Source of the DNA: Cephalotus follicularis
Taxonomy: Eukaryota > Streptophyta > Magnoliopsida > Oxalidales > Cephalotaceae
NCBI GenBank assembly: GCA_001972305.1
Contig: BDDD01002902.1
Location: 62,001 to 126,000, forward strand
DNA length: 64,000 nt
Direction: 5' to 3'
Shown: positions 12,346 through 23,208 of the stretch, piece by piece
Position numbering within the stretch: position 1 is the first letter of the stretch
Layout: the number at the start of each line of letters is the position of its first letter
Translations under genes and position numbers: made by a program
The notes under the pieces: generated by a model
What the model saw: the letters and a program-made list of their open reading frames with translations, nothing else
Databases searched by the model: none
Told to the model about the DNA's origin: nothing

Positions 12346-15300
12346 TGTTAAAATTACTTCAGTGTAGAAAAGAAGGGAAGGAAATTAAAGCTAGGTAAGG
12401 ATTCCTATTTTCTTAGTAAGGAAAAATCTTGTTTTTGTCAAAGTATTTTATTTAAATATTGTATTTTCTGATATTTTGTTATTGTTTTAATTACCAGTTG
12501 AAATTTATGAATTCGTTAAAATATTTACGTTAACTTTATTTACGAGTTTTAGCTTTCTAAATTCGTTGAGATATTTACTTTAAATGTTAATACGTTAATT
12601 TTTATCATGCTTTATGTATTCCGAAGTTCTGCCCATTTTTATATAATTATATTATACTATTATGGAAGTTATGGTTTTATCATTTCAAGTTATTGAGCTT
12701 GTTTTTTTTACGTTCTTTATTTTTCGTCATGAAAGTTATGATTTTATGATTTTACTGTTTTTCGTTGTTATATGTAAATTTAGTTTTACAAATGTTGTAC
12801 GAATTTATTTTATGAATGCTTTGAGCTGATCACTCAAATTATTGAAGAAAATGATTTATGAAAGGTGAAAATTAATGAACAGAGATGAACAACTACTGGA
12901 TTGTGATCCATGGAGGATTAATCTAGTAAAAGATTAATGTTATGAGTAGAGAGTGATCGCAGACATGCATGTGATGTAAGTTGGTGATCGGGGATGTGCA
13001 CCCTGCCCCGGTGACTGGTTCAATTGGGTTATTTAAATTTATACAACCCCTCAGTTATTTATGAAAAGTTTTGATTCAAGAAATCTGAAAGAAAATGAAT
13101 GTGATGATGTGTTTTATGAAGATGCTGGTTTTATAAATATTACCAAAAAAATATGTTTGAACAATATTTTATTACGAATATACTTACTGAGCTATTTGGA
13201 GCTCACTCTTTTCAATGTTTTTGTAAAATTTTAGGGGATGCCTGACCGTGCAAAAGTTTCAAGATTTAAAGGAACTTAATAAAGGAGTTTTAGAAGGAAT
13301 CTGTATTATAATATAATGTGTTGTATAAATTGATTTTGTTACATTAATGTTTTTCCGCTGTAAATTGTAATATAACCGCTTGCGTTTAAGCGTGACGATG
13401 TTAAGAAATGATTTCCTGTGACATATGGTAATATCAAATGTAAGTTAAAATTTAAAAATGTATGTATATTTTGGATTATGTAGCTTCAAATATGACATAG
13501 CTTAGAAATGATTGAATGATTTAATAGTCACACCCCCACGTAACGCACCTCGATTCCTTGAGCCTCCCTTTGAGCATATAGTGAACTCGGATTTGGGACG
13601 TTACACCTTTAACCTTAACCCTAACACCAAAAACCCTTAGGGTTTTCTAGGGTTTACACATGGAAAATCCCTGGTTTTGTTAGGGTTGCAATCCCTAGCC
13701 CAATACAAGAAATTTTCAACCCACACAATCAAAGAAGATTAAAGTAGAGAATTAGAAACATTTACCTAATTCTTTGCCCTCCTCCTTGGTATGCTCCCTC
13801 CACACTTTGATCCAAGCTTTATGTCTTCACAAAAGACCTTCCTCTACTCCATGGTAGCAACTTTAATGATGGCATGAAGTCTACAAGGTGTTTACCTAAA
13901 CTGATCTTCAAGATAAGTACAGATAGGTTCCATGGTGAAAGCAATCTCCACCTATAATTAATTTGGAGGGTAAAAGAAAGTTGTTTTGCTCTTTCCTCTT
14001 CAAGAGCATGAAGCCCAATCCATCTCCTCCCATGGAAGACATAGACACGACAAGAAGATGAATAAAGAAAAGAGAGAGCTCTACGGGTGAAAGAAAAAAT
14101 TTTAGAGAGAAAAACAAAGTCCATGTGTGTAAAGTAAGTCAAGCAGAATTTTATATCCTTTTCTTTTTCTCCAAGTCTTCTACTTACAAAAAATTTTTCT
14201 CTCTTCAATTTCACCTCATGGCCGGCCAAGTATAAGGCTAAATGAAGCCATAAAAATTCAGCCCAAAGTGTTTCAAAAACACACCTTTGAAAAGTCCACA
14301 AAATTGGGATAAGCATATTTACAATTGGGCTATTATGAAAAAACTTTGGACCAACCATGAAATAAGCCATATTAAGGCATAAATTCAGCCTAAATGGGAT
14401 GGTGAATCCCTAGCCCAATATTCTATAAGACCATAAGCTCTCTCCCCAAATAAATGCCCAAGTGCATTTGTTAGTGGTAACAAACTACTCTTTGCATGGA
14501 ACATTTCATTATGGTGATGCTTGAACTCATTTCAATGAAACGATATGTTCAGCAAATAAAAAGTTCACTAACAAAGTAACATCTTCCTTAGATGTTATCC
14601 TTTCACTAAATGACATGTCACTCGGCATATCAACCTATTCAAAAATAAGTCAGGACCCGAAAGCCCGGTTGGTTTCCAGTACAACGATATCTGGTACAAC
14701 CATCCTGATTGTCCTATCCTATAGCCCCGATGTGATCTCCAAATCACCCCCGGATCCATGTACACCACATCTATTAGTCATTAGCCAGATCAACCAGTGC
14801 TTTATTCTCATCATCGGCATATGTCTCATGTATCTCTCATCATCTCGACTCCGACCGCTGACTAGGGTTTGGATTAATGTCACCCCCATGTAAAACCATG
14901 ATAACTATAATTCTATGAACGCATTGAGACTATCGGAAGACATCCTAGGAAATCTCGTTTCCAATCTCCCAAGTGCTATACCGAGACTTCAAGTATTCAA
15001 CAGTCACATATGTTATATAGCCTATAACCTTCAACACAGGTGTGATGATCCCATCTTGCACACTCGCCCATACATCTCAATGTAGCTCCCACAAGGCCCA
15101 AAGACATCTCTTTTGCCAGCACGTGGCTAGTGCTGGGGAAGGCGAATATCAAAGCCAAGCGATTACTACACAATGCATGCCAGTCGCTCAGGTCTAATGA
15201 TACAATGCAAGCTACGACCTACTAGTCACCATAGACTTTACACTACCGAAACAAATAGGATTCCTATTGACAAAAGGTGTTGACTTTCCAAATAGGGTTC

Positions 15301-16059
15301 CTATGGTAGGTCAATTTCGTGTCATGCTCTCAGTATGCACCCTTATTAGCTTTAGGGTAAACCAAATGGCAATGAGATGATCCATCCCCCAAACACATGA
15401 GGGCAAGCAAAATACGGCAAGTCTTTGCGGTTCATCAATTGCCCTAAGAAAGCGAACCCATGACTCAGAACATTTGTCAGAAGGGAGTAAGGATCTCATT
15501 CTCATACCCTCCCAGGCACAAGATCTAACCCCGCAGTTGAAAGGGCACTATATGTGTATTCAGTTAACTTGGTGATTAACTTATCCAAATGAATGGTTTG
15601 GGATTATACATAAAGCATAAATGCCAATTGTTACTGAATATGCATAACTGAACATGAACGGAACAAAGAATGTATTGATAAAGAGTGTATCATATATTAA
15701 TAACATATGTCTGCAGCCATATCTTGGCTTGCAAGGACACCCCTATCTAACATAAGGGTCACCTATTGTGATTGGATCCATAAGGTCACTATCTTAATAG
15801 ACTAACATTACCGGAGGATATATCGTAGGACCCCCTTTAGTAGGTGAACAAAGGGCGAATTCCGCATTGTGTAAGGCCGTGAGGACCCTGTGTAACTCCG
15901 AATAATCCTGACTACCTATGCTTTATCCTAAAGAGAGTAGCATTAAGTGGAAGGATTGACCAGGCCAGCGTTATCTCGGCCCTATTCTCTACATCACAAG
16001 CAGTGCATAGACGATGGTGATGCTCAACTGTAGTAGAGTAGTGCAAAGATGATAGTGAC

Positions 16060-16264
16060 GCTACCTTGAGCTGAGGAGGCCGAGGAGCACCTATAGTGAT
16101 GCAACCTTGAGCTGAGGAGGCTGACGAGAACCTATAGTGATGCTACCTTGAGTCGAGGAGGCTGACAAGCACCTATAGTGATGCTACCTTGAGCCGAGAA
16201 GGCCGAGGAATGCTTATGATGACGCTACCTTGAGCCGAAGAGGCTGAGGAGGACGTATACTTGT
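16060..16264 (+). repeat. Five-copy 41-bp tandem repeat in the C LTR
   Basis: Units start GCTACCTTGAG at 16060, 16101, 16142, 16183 and 16224, with an exact 41-bp period and a few substitutions per unit. Confidence 0.85.
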
Positions 16265-16967
16265 TGAATCCTCTGCCTCTGACATCGAGAGTGCATAGAA
16301 GGATGAATATCCTCTTTCAGTAGTGTGTAGGCCAACAGAGTAGTGTGTAGACATACAAAGTAGTGCATAGAAGGATGGAAGTCCTCTGCCTACTCATTCT
16401 TTATGGATGTATGTATCACTAGGCGACTCTAGAATGGTTTGTGTACTGCCTGTAGGCTTAAGAGGTATGAATGAAGACTTTTATGTGATGAGCTATTGCT
16501 ATAAATTGGCATTCATGTATCTCACGCCATGCACACATCTGCTATAACTGTACACTTCATTGCTATGGTACTGCCTACACAACCAAGGGTTGTTGACCTA
16601 TTCTCTGAATGGGGCAGGTACATGTGACATGTCAAAGTGATCAAGTGGGTCGGATGGCAGAGCAAGGATTCTAGTAGCAATGCAGCTTCTTCTACCTACC
16701 TTATTGTATAAGAGACTTGATGTATAAGAATAATTATATTTCACTTAAATTTGACCTTCCGGTTTGTGATAGTGCATTTGATATGAGATGTTAACATTTT
16801 TTTTGGGTCTATCCATGGAAGATATTTGAATGGTTATTTTTCCGCATGCATGACTTTGATTGAAGTTTTAAATTTATAGCATTTTTTGGATGATGATATA
16901 ATTGAAGTGTACGGACGACATGTCGTGTGTCAGGTCTTGGGGTCCTCCCATGATTTGGGGCATGACA

Positions 16968-17787
16968 TCACCATTGAGGGTTATGTCTGAAGCTCAATGC
17001 ACCGCTCGGTCCCATGACGTCAGCACCTAAAGATCGAGCCAACCACCACGAAGACGCACTAGAAAAGAAACTACAAGAAAGGACACAAATAGAAATAATC
17101 AAGGGATCCTCAAACAACCCAGAGGGACCAAGCCGAACCAAACCCGAAGATAACTCCCACAAAACAAAGCTAGAGATACAACTCTACAACTGTGGTGGCT
17201 ATGAGGAAAGAGACAGAGCCCTCACTCAAGTAGTGAAGATCCACTAGAAGAGATCCATAGCTTCAGCTTTCAAACATAAGAAAAATCACAATGGATCCAA
17301 TCGCTTAAGAGAGACAAAACGAACGCCCCTTCTTCCATAACTGGAGATGGCCATGAAAGGATATTCGAATACGGGACAAAAGAAATATCCGCTTTGGAAC
17401 CCGCGGCTACATTAATGGAAGACCATGAAGAAAAAACCCTATGCTAGTCAACTAAAGAAGACTGAGAGTAACTTCAAGAGATGACTAGAACTCACAACAA
17501 GCCTGCGATTCCTAAGATGATGTAATATAACTAAGTAATGCAACTTAACAAGACACAGAACCGTTTGAAGTTAGAAGAGACTTGTTAAAGGCATTAACAA
17601 CGTGTAGCAGCCGTGCTCATGGTAGAAACCATGAACACTGCTGAAACTAAATTCTAGAAGGAAGAACCCTAGAGAGAAGGAAGAGCTTCTCTCTCTTATC
17701 CCTTCATCCAACCCTAAGACATGTATTCAATGGTAGTGATAATGAAACTGTTTCTCACCTCCAATATTAGTTAAGTTTTGAATTGGA
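16968..17787. other. Region between gypsy C LTR and hairpin, no gene seen
   Basis: Follows the C LTR end. GGTTATGTCTGAAGCTC at about 16980-16996 could be a badly decayed primer-binding site, but this is weak. On the minus strand the region lies downstream of a PBS-like TGGTATCAAAGA (17801-17812) and could be a copia leader. The + strand frame at 17014-17247 is unsupported. Confidence 0.3.
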
Positions 17788-17974
17788 GAAAAGAAGCCTC
17801 TCTTTGATACCAAATTTGTAAAAATCCTCAAAATAAATAAAGAACTGATATTTATTAATGATATGATCCAATATTACTTAAGTTTGAAATTGGATCATAT
17901 CATTAATAAATATTAGTTCTCTATTTATTTTGAGGGTTTTTACAAATTTTGTGTCAAAGAGAGGCTTCTTTTCT
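17788..17974. repeat. Large inverted repeat containing primer-binding-site-like words
   Basis: Left arm 17788-17872 and right arm 17889-17974 are reverse complements with about five mismatches in 86 bases and a 16-base loop. The left arm read on the minus strand carries TTTTTACA then TTTGGTATCAAAGAG, which looks like an LTR end plus iMet PBS. The right arm carries the same in + orientation, with the PBS changed. A head-to-head duplication of an LTR end would explain this. RNA from either strand would fold into a long hairpin. Confidence 0.75.
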
Positions 17975-18119
17975 TTATAAAACCTACGTAGGTTGACTAG
18001 TGAATTATAGGTAGAAATTGGGTTGGAGTCCGTTCCATTGACATTTTGTTTCAATTTACCTTTTCAATATATAAATTTTTTTTGCGTATGTTTTATCAAG
18101 TTTGTGTGTTCTTTTGTTT

Positions 18120-19162
18120 CGTACATTTCTGGTAGGACTATCCGTCCTGGAAGGCCAGCGAGAGATGCTACTAGGGATGCTGAGCCAACTGTTGCGCAGG
18201 AGAATATGAAGAATAATACAACCATGGAAGAGTTGATCAATAAGGTAGTGGCGTGGGTAATACCATAGGTGGTAGCCCATGTGATTCAAGCTATGCGGCA
18301 ACAGAATCAGGGTAACAATAATGAGTAGCAAGAGAATGTGAAACGGAAAATTGTCTTTGTAGATGAGCAAGTTGGTGATCATCCAGACGCCCTTGTATAT
18401 CTTTGTCTTAAGAGGTTTAAGAAGCAGATAAGGAAAACATTCAGTTCAGAATCTACACCCTATTGATGCTAAGAATTGGATTGCTCATATGGAGAAATTT
18501 TTGGAAGTGTCAGGGTGTGATGATAGTCAAAAAGTGAGTTTAGTAGCCTATAAGCTCGAGGGAGATGCTTAGAGGTGGTGGAAGGATAAGAGGGTTGCTA
18601 AGAGTAAGGAGTTTGTAGAGGTTGTAGTACTTTCCCACTGTTGATAAAGAGGCTTATGTAGGGTGTTTGTTACCATCGAACAGAAGGATGATGAGACGAT
18701 TATCGGGTTCTTGACGAGGTTTACAAGGTTGGCTGGTTTTGCGGGTTTGCATCTAGGACTGCAATTTAGCAGGTAGAGAAGTTCAAATGGTGGCTAAACT
18801 ACAAGTACCATGGGAAATTGATTAATGAGAAGTTTGCTGACATATCTGCGGTACAATAGGGCTAAAAATATTGAGATGGAGCGGTTTGACTTTCAAGCGA
18901 TCAAACAAGACGAGGGCAAGAAAAGGACCAGGGATGACTATCAAGGACAGAGCACATGTCAATAGGGTAGTAATCAAGGAGGCAGTGGAATAAGATCTGC
19001 GTTGAACAGCAAAAGAAGCACGACAACAATTAGAATCGGGGTAGTGGTCAACAGCAGCATAAGGGTCATCACCAAGGCCCTAATCAGAGGTGTGATCCAA
19101 GATAGGCAAGAGGGGATAACCCAACCTTATTCCCATTGGCCACTATGATACCTGTGGAGGAA
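18120..19162 (+). pseudogene. Gypsy gag fragment (family F)
   Basis: A decayed Ty3/gypsy capsid gene. Near the start are GRPARDATRDAEPTVAQEN and MEELINKVVAWVIP. Further on, in shifting frames, are a NWIAHMEKFLEVSGCDD-like block, VAYKLEGDA, WWKDKR and FADISAVQ. The last part is Gln/His-rich, like the linker before the zinc knuckle. Stops and frameshifts are frequent. It breaks at 19162 after PVEEI. The matching zinc knuckle and pol resume at 30503 beyond the K cluster, where GAAAT and AAAAT flank the inserted block. I infer one element split by later insertions. Confidence 0.8.
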
Positions 19163-19773
19163 ATTGTTGGGTGCGTATACGAAAGCAACTAAGTATGTCG
19201 GAAATGGACATAACACCTAAAATTGCACTATGGAATATGCAATAATGTTAAGGTGTGTAATTTTGAAAGATGTTAACGCAGCAGAAATAAAACCCCTTAA
19301 CATCTAAGCTACGCTAAATAAAAATCCAACACAATATCAATCCAAGGATCACTACACCAATCCATAACCAAATTATCACATATACATGGTTATGTGACAT
19401 ACAAAATACAATGAGATAGTGTTAGAGCTATACAAAATATGAAGGCTCCTTCTGTTTGCCGGTGGTTCCTTGGGAAGCTGCCTTTGAATGACTCCAAGTC
19501 ACCATTCCGCCAAGATTCCAAATCCCTTGCTTGCTACCCAAATAACTTGCAAATTCCTTAAGCTTTTCTCCAAGAAATTTTAGCCAGTCCCTTGAATAAG
19601 AAACCCTAGGTTTCTAACTTCTAATATAAGCTTCAATTTATGCCAAGTAAGCTCCCAAGACAAAGATTGTCTCAAAAGAATGCTTGTTGCATAAAGATCT
19701 TGCACCCTAACAAATAAGACAAAATGGTCAATCAAAACCGACAAGCATTTATCAATTCCAATCCACCCTAATT
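19163..19773 (-). mobile_element. K-type copia LTR end, left edge of the K cluster
   Basis: Read on the minus strand, a TGTTAGGGTGCAAG start lies at about 19716 and the end CGCACCCAACA at 19163. The block around 19650-19770 (ACAAAGATTGTCTCAAA) is repeated at 26536-26640. It rejoins 25999 once the D insertion is removed. The left flank GAAAT matches AAAAT after 30502 at four of five positions, so 19163-30502 behaves as one inserted cluster. Confidence 0.6.
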
Positions 19774-20075
19774 AGCTATGTCACACCCTGTTCATGAAAA
19801 CGCGACATTAAAGCGGTAAAGGCAATTAACATAAAATACAGCTCATGTAAAAACCATAAAATTAAAACTTTTAAACAAACTGTCAGTTGCGGAAGCATAA
19901 CAAGTTCGTAAGCTGGAACTCGTAACGTGCTGTAACGCCCGGGATTTTCGTTAAGGTGTAATATTGCATTTTTAAATGTAATTTTATATGTGGAATTAAT
20001 GAGAATTGTGTTTTCCCCTTTGGTGTGGTAAAAGTTGCAAGAAAAAGTGTGTTAGAGTGCTTTTGGTGCAGGGGG

Positions 20076-20207
20076 CAGCCGACTGCCACAGGGAGGCAGC
20101 CGACTGGACTCCCTTGGTGAAGGTGGCAGCCGGCTATTGTGAGGAAACAGCCGATTGTTTTGAGTGTCGGAAGAAACAGTCGACTGCCAAGTGAAGGCAG
20201 CCGACTG
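20076..20207 (+). repeat. CAGCCGACTG array, first block of the E LTR
   Basis: Six units start at 20076, 20097, 20127, 20148, 20177 and 20198. Intervals are 21 or 29-30 bp. Variants include CAGCCGGCTA and CAGTCGACTG. Confidence 0.85.
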
Positions 20208-20700
20208 CCAGGCGCCAGACGCCCACGTGTTTTCAGCCTTAAAATGTTAAAGTGAGAGTGTTTTGGCATTTGTGGCTTTTGGCAGAGAGAAGGGGGCCGA
20301 GTCTCCTTGATAAAAACGCAATTTCCTCTCCTCAATCTCCATCTCCTTTGTGATTCAAGTTTGTTCGAAGGTGAGTTTGAGAGTGAAAGTGTGTGTGTTG
20401 TGGAGATACGGAGCTTCGTGTCGAACCGTGGAAGGCTGCTGGACGCGTTTGGAGGTGCAAGGACCTCGGATCTAGGACTTAAAGAGGTGGATTGCAACTC
20501 CTAACTTGGAGTTCTAAGGTAGGGGAAAGCTATATTTGTGATTCAAGTCATTAATAATGATGTTATGGGTGAAATGCATATGTGATTTTGTGATAGAAGC
20601 CAGAATATGTGATGTGGTGATAGTGTTTTATGGTTGGATTGGTTTAAATATGGATTGAAGTGTGTGTTTTGCTGCTATTTTTGGGCACTGCCCGTAGGGG

Positions 20701-21170
20701 CAGTCGACTGTCAAAGGAGGACAGCCGACTGTCCAAGGCTAACAGTCAACTGTCCAGGGAGGACAGCCGACTGTCCAAGGAAAACAGCCGACTGGGCATT
20801 GGAACCAGTCGACTGGTTGTGCCTGGAATTGCAGGTTTCTTCCTATTGTTTGTGCAGCCGACTGCCAAGGAAGGCAGCCGACTGTGTGGTGGTCTAGCCG
20901 ACCGTTTTGGGTAACAGCCGACTGTCCACGTGTCACCCTACCAGGCCTGCTGGGACAGGTGGCAACAAGGAATGTGCTTTGGATTGGACCAGCCGACTGC
21001 CAAGGAGGGCAGCCGACTGCTATGTGAGGGACAGTCGACTGCCAAGGAGGGCAGCCGACTATTGGTATGGGACAGCCGACCGCCAAGGAGGGCAGCCGAC
21101 TGGTGGTCATGGGCAGCCAACTGCCAAGTGTGGGAAAACCGACTGTTGAAGGAGAACAGCCGACTGTCAG
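20701..21170 (+). repeat. CAGCCGACTG array, second block of the E LTR
   Basis: About 20 units. Starts at 20701, 20722, 20743, 20764, 20785 and 20806 are exactly 21 bp apart. Starts at 20855, 20875, 20895 and 20915 are exactly 20 bp apart. More follow from 20990 at 20-22 bp intervals. The linker is often CCAAGGAGGG. Most units contain GCCGAC, the core of the plant DRE/CRT element; some are GTCGAC or GTCAAC. Confidence 0.9.
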
Positions 21171-21372
21171 TGAGAAACGACTGACTGTTTGAGACCGCTT
21201 TGCATTGTGAGCATATGTGTGCATATTGTACCGTGTTAAAATGTATTTTGAGTTGGTAATTGAGGATTGTGAAACGTTTTACCCCTTTTTGGAAGTGCCA
21301 ATGTGATTTGCATAAATCATTACTTTATGTGAAATGTACGTTTTGAGATATATATATTCTCGAAAGATTGTG

Positions 21373-21606
21373 AAAATGGCTTCCAAAATATTGTGAAAAT
21401 GTGTTTGACTAATGGTTTACTAAAATCATTAGTGTTTAGAAAATGGTTTCCAAAATATTGTGAAAATGTGTTTGATTAATGGTTTATTAAAATCATTAGT
21501 GTTTGGAAAATGGTTTCCAAAAGGATTGTGAAAATGTGTTTGATTAATGGTTTATTAAAATCATTAGTGTTTGGAAAATGGTTTCCAAAAGGATTGTGAA
21601 AATGGC
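21373..21606 (+). repeat. 67-bp tandem repeat in the E LTR
   Basis: Units begin AAAATGGTTTCCAAAA at 21373, 21440, 21507 and 21575, at 67, 67 and 68 bp intervals. There are three full units and a partial one, nearly identical, so the duplication is recent. Confidence 0.85.
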
Positions 21607-22993
21607 TTTTGAGGGTTTGCGAAACTGTTATACAAAATATCTATTTTGCGGTATTTGAATGTAGTTCAAATAACCGGGTTTTACTGAAAGTGTATTCTTA
21701 CAAGTATTTGATACTTGAGTTTGAGAAAATGATCGTTATATATATATATTTTGACAAATATATATGTTGCAAGTATTTATATCTATAAATTACTTGAAAT
21801 GTTTAAGGAAAAATGTATTGTTGCAAGTATTTTATGAATCATAACTTACTTGGGAAATGAAGTGTTATATATATGTTTTGACAAATATATATATGTCGAA
21901 AGTATTTATCCTTTAACCGTTTTGGGAACGAGATGTTTTGATGAAGTTTTTATTTTATAAACTACTTGAGTGCATTTATGGGTGCTGTGTTTGCACCGTG
22001 ATTGTGACTGTGTTGAGTGTTGGTACTTAGCCGCCGTGCTAGTATCGTTATCGTGTACTGATTGATTGATTGTTGTTACTTAGCCGTCGTGCTAGTAACA
22101 TGGATGTTATTGTATTGATTGTGATTGAGTGTTGCCGCTAGCGGGGTAATGTTGGTACTTAGCCGTCGTGCTATTATCGTGAGTGTTGCCGTTAGCGGGG
22201 AAGTGTTGGTACTCGCCGCCGTGCTTGTATCGTAGTGAGTTCCGAGTGTTGTCCACGCCGTCGTGCCTGTGACGGGAACAATTGTTTGCTATTGAGTGAT
22301 TGATTGTCTGCCTTGACATGCCTGATTGTTGTCCTTTGGGACGTGGCTATTCGTTATTGTGTAGTGATGGGTCCTTAGAGGTCTGAGATGTGTTGGCCAT
22401 TGTGCCATTGTGATATTGTGAACCGTGTATAGTACGGATGTCCTGTGACATTGTGGCCTGTGACCGTGTGGTCGTGGCATATATATATATGTATATATAT
22501 GCATCGAGATATAGTATGTACTGCATCATTGTGCATTCATGTCATGACATGTTTTATCCTTGACCCTGGATCGCTTTTATGGTTTTGCCGAGTGAGGAAA
22601 AAGGCTAACCCCCTACAACTTCAGTGTGTTTCAGGTTGATGCAGCCGTGGGTTGATGCTGGGCTCCAAGGAGCAATATGGAGTTTATGTTGTTTACTTTT
22701 GAGGAAATGTTATGGAATATTGTATTAATTAATGGCTGTAATAAATGAATCGAGGTACTGATGGTTACTGTTCACGCTCCGTTTGAGGGCAGTTATCTGT
22801 TATGATGATATTTCCTGTTGTAGCATGTAGTATGGGATGCATGCTATGTTATGATTCAGCTTATTTTATATGCTTCCGCAGGTTGATAATGGATCTGGAA
22901 AGTTTTAATTTTATGGTGTTTTTGCATAAGTCGGATCTATATGTTAATTGCCACCACTTTATATGTTGTTTGTGAAACGGGGTGTGACAACAG

Positions 22994-23005
22994 TGGTATC
23001 CGAGC
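22994..23005 (+). other. Primer-binding site of gypsy E
   Basis: TGGTATCCGAGC, four bases after the LTR end. It differs from the iMet complement TGGTATCAGAGC at one position. Confidence 0.8.
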
Positions 23006-23208
23006 TTATATTCCTTTTATAAGCTATCGCTGGGATACTATCCTTGGCAATCAAATGATTGATACTACAATAGTGGTAATCAAGCATATTCCATATATGC
23101 TTGAATTGAATAAGGAACTTATCTGAGCTAATATTTTCCTTGGCAATTAACGAATTTGTTTCCTTGAGATGACTACTAATGACATCTTTTCCATATAGGA
23201 ACAAGATG

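Larger units (their letters stand above)
11458..13605 (+). mobile_element. Gypsy-type B solo LTR, copy B2
   Basis: A 2148-bp insertion with CCTTT on both sides (11453-11457, 13606-13610). It starts TGTAATGACTGG and ends GACGTTACA. Sense is + because a TATA box at 12200 precedes a GA-rich leader. Order: GC-rich block (11545-11640), GTCGAC array (11755-12030), TATA, GA-rich tract (12240-12345), a splice-donor-like AGGTAAGG (about 12393), then AT-rich sequence. There is no internal region. It is homologous to B3 (33618-36124) and B1 (3939-6011). Confidence 0.85.
11167..15752 (-). mobile_element. K copia solo LTR with nested B2
   Basis: On the minus strand it starts TGTTAGATAGGGGTGTC at 15752 and ends TTTTCCAACA at 11167. 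It is flanked by TAAAG (11162-11166) and TAAGG (15753-15757), a 5-bp duplication with one change. Without B2 it is about 2.43 kb. It has no internal region, so it is a solo LTR. Telobox-like words occur around 13610-13690. A 183-codon open frame at 13819-14370 lies in the leader part, shows no family likeness and is taken as chance. Confidence 0.8.
9793..16967 (+). mobile_element. Gypsy C LTR, interrupted by a K solo LTR
   Basis: Starts TGTGAGCCCCAAG after the polypurine tract and ends GGGGCATGACA at 16967. The K solo LTR at 11167-15752 splits it. Joined, it is about 2.6 kb. It contains a TATA box at 9987, an 18-19 bp tandem repeat (10664-10750), spaced GATGACC and AAGGGTCA repeats (10990-11160 and 15753-15840), and a 41-bp tandem array (16060-16264). 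Pol lies on its left and a related gag on its right, so it may be shared by two elements in tandem. The right end rests on the GGCATGACA terminus only. Confidence 0.7.
19931..22989 (+). mobile_element. Gypsy E 5' LTR
   Basis: Starts TGTAACGCCCGGGATT directly after CGTGC and ends ACGGGGTGTGACA, followed by a primer-binding site. At 3059 bp it is long for an LTR. In order it holds a first CAGCCGACTG array (20076-20207), a splice-donor-like AAGGTAGGGG (about 20516), a second array (20701-21170), a 67-bp tandem repeat (21373-21606) and GTACTTAGCCGTCGTGC repeats (22020-22230). Its end module GGCTAACCCCCTACAA is shared with the A LTRs. Antiparallel open frames across the arrays, such as 20739-21224, are by-products of the repeats. 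Confidence 0.85.

Noticed and set aside
13819-14370. 183-codon open frame on the minus strand
   Set aside because: It lies in the leader part of a K solo LTR, has no recognisable domain, and related LTRs do not keep the frame.
17014-17247. Small + strand frame between the C LTR and the hairpin
   Set aside because: It has charged low-complexity sequence with no likeness to gag, and the strand of the surrounding element is uncertain.
19883-20497. 204-codon minus-strand frame
   Set aside because: It crosses the D/E LTR junction and the first palindrome array, so it cannot be an ancestral gene.
20701-21170. Repeat-spacer array resembling a CRISPR
   Set aside because: Units are 10 bp with spacers of about 11 bp that are themselves similar, inside a plant LTR. 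CRISPR repeats are longer, spacers unique, and this is not a prokaryotic sequence.
20739-21224. 161-codon frame on the minus strand, and + strand frames over the same stretch
   Set aside because: Several frames are open at once because the CAGCCGACTG repeats lack stop codons. The predicted peptides are only repeat translations.
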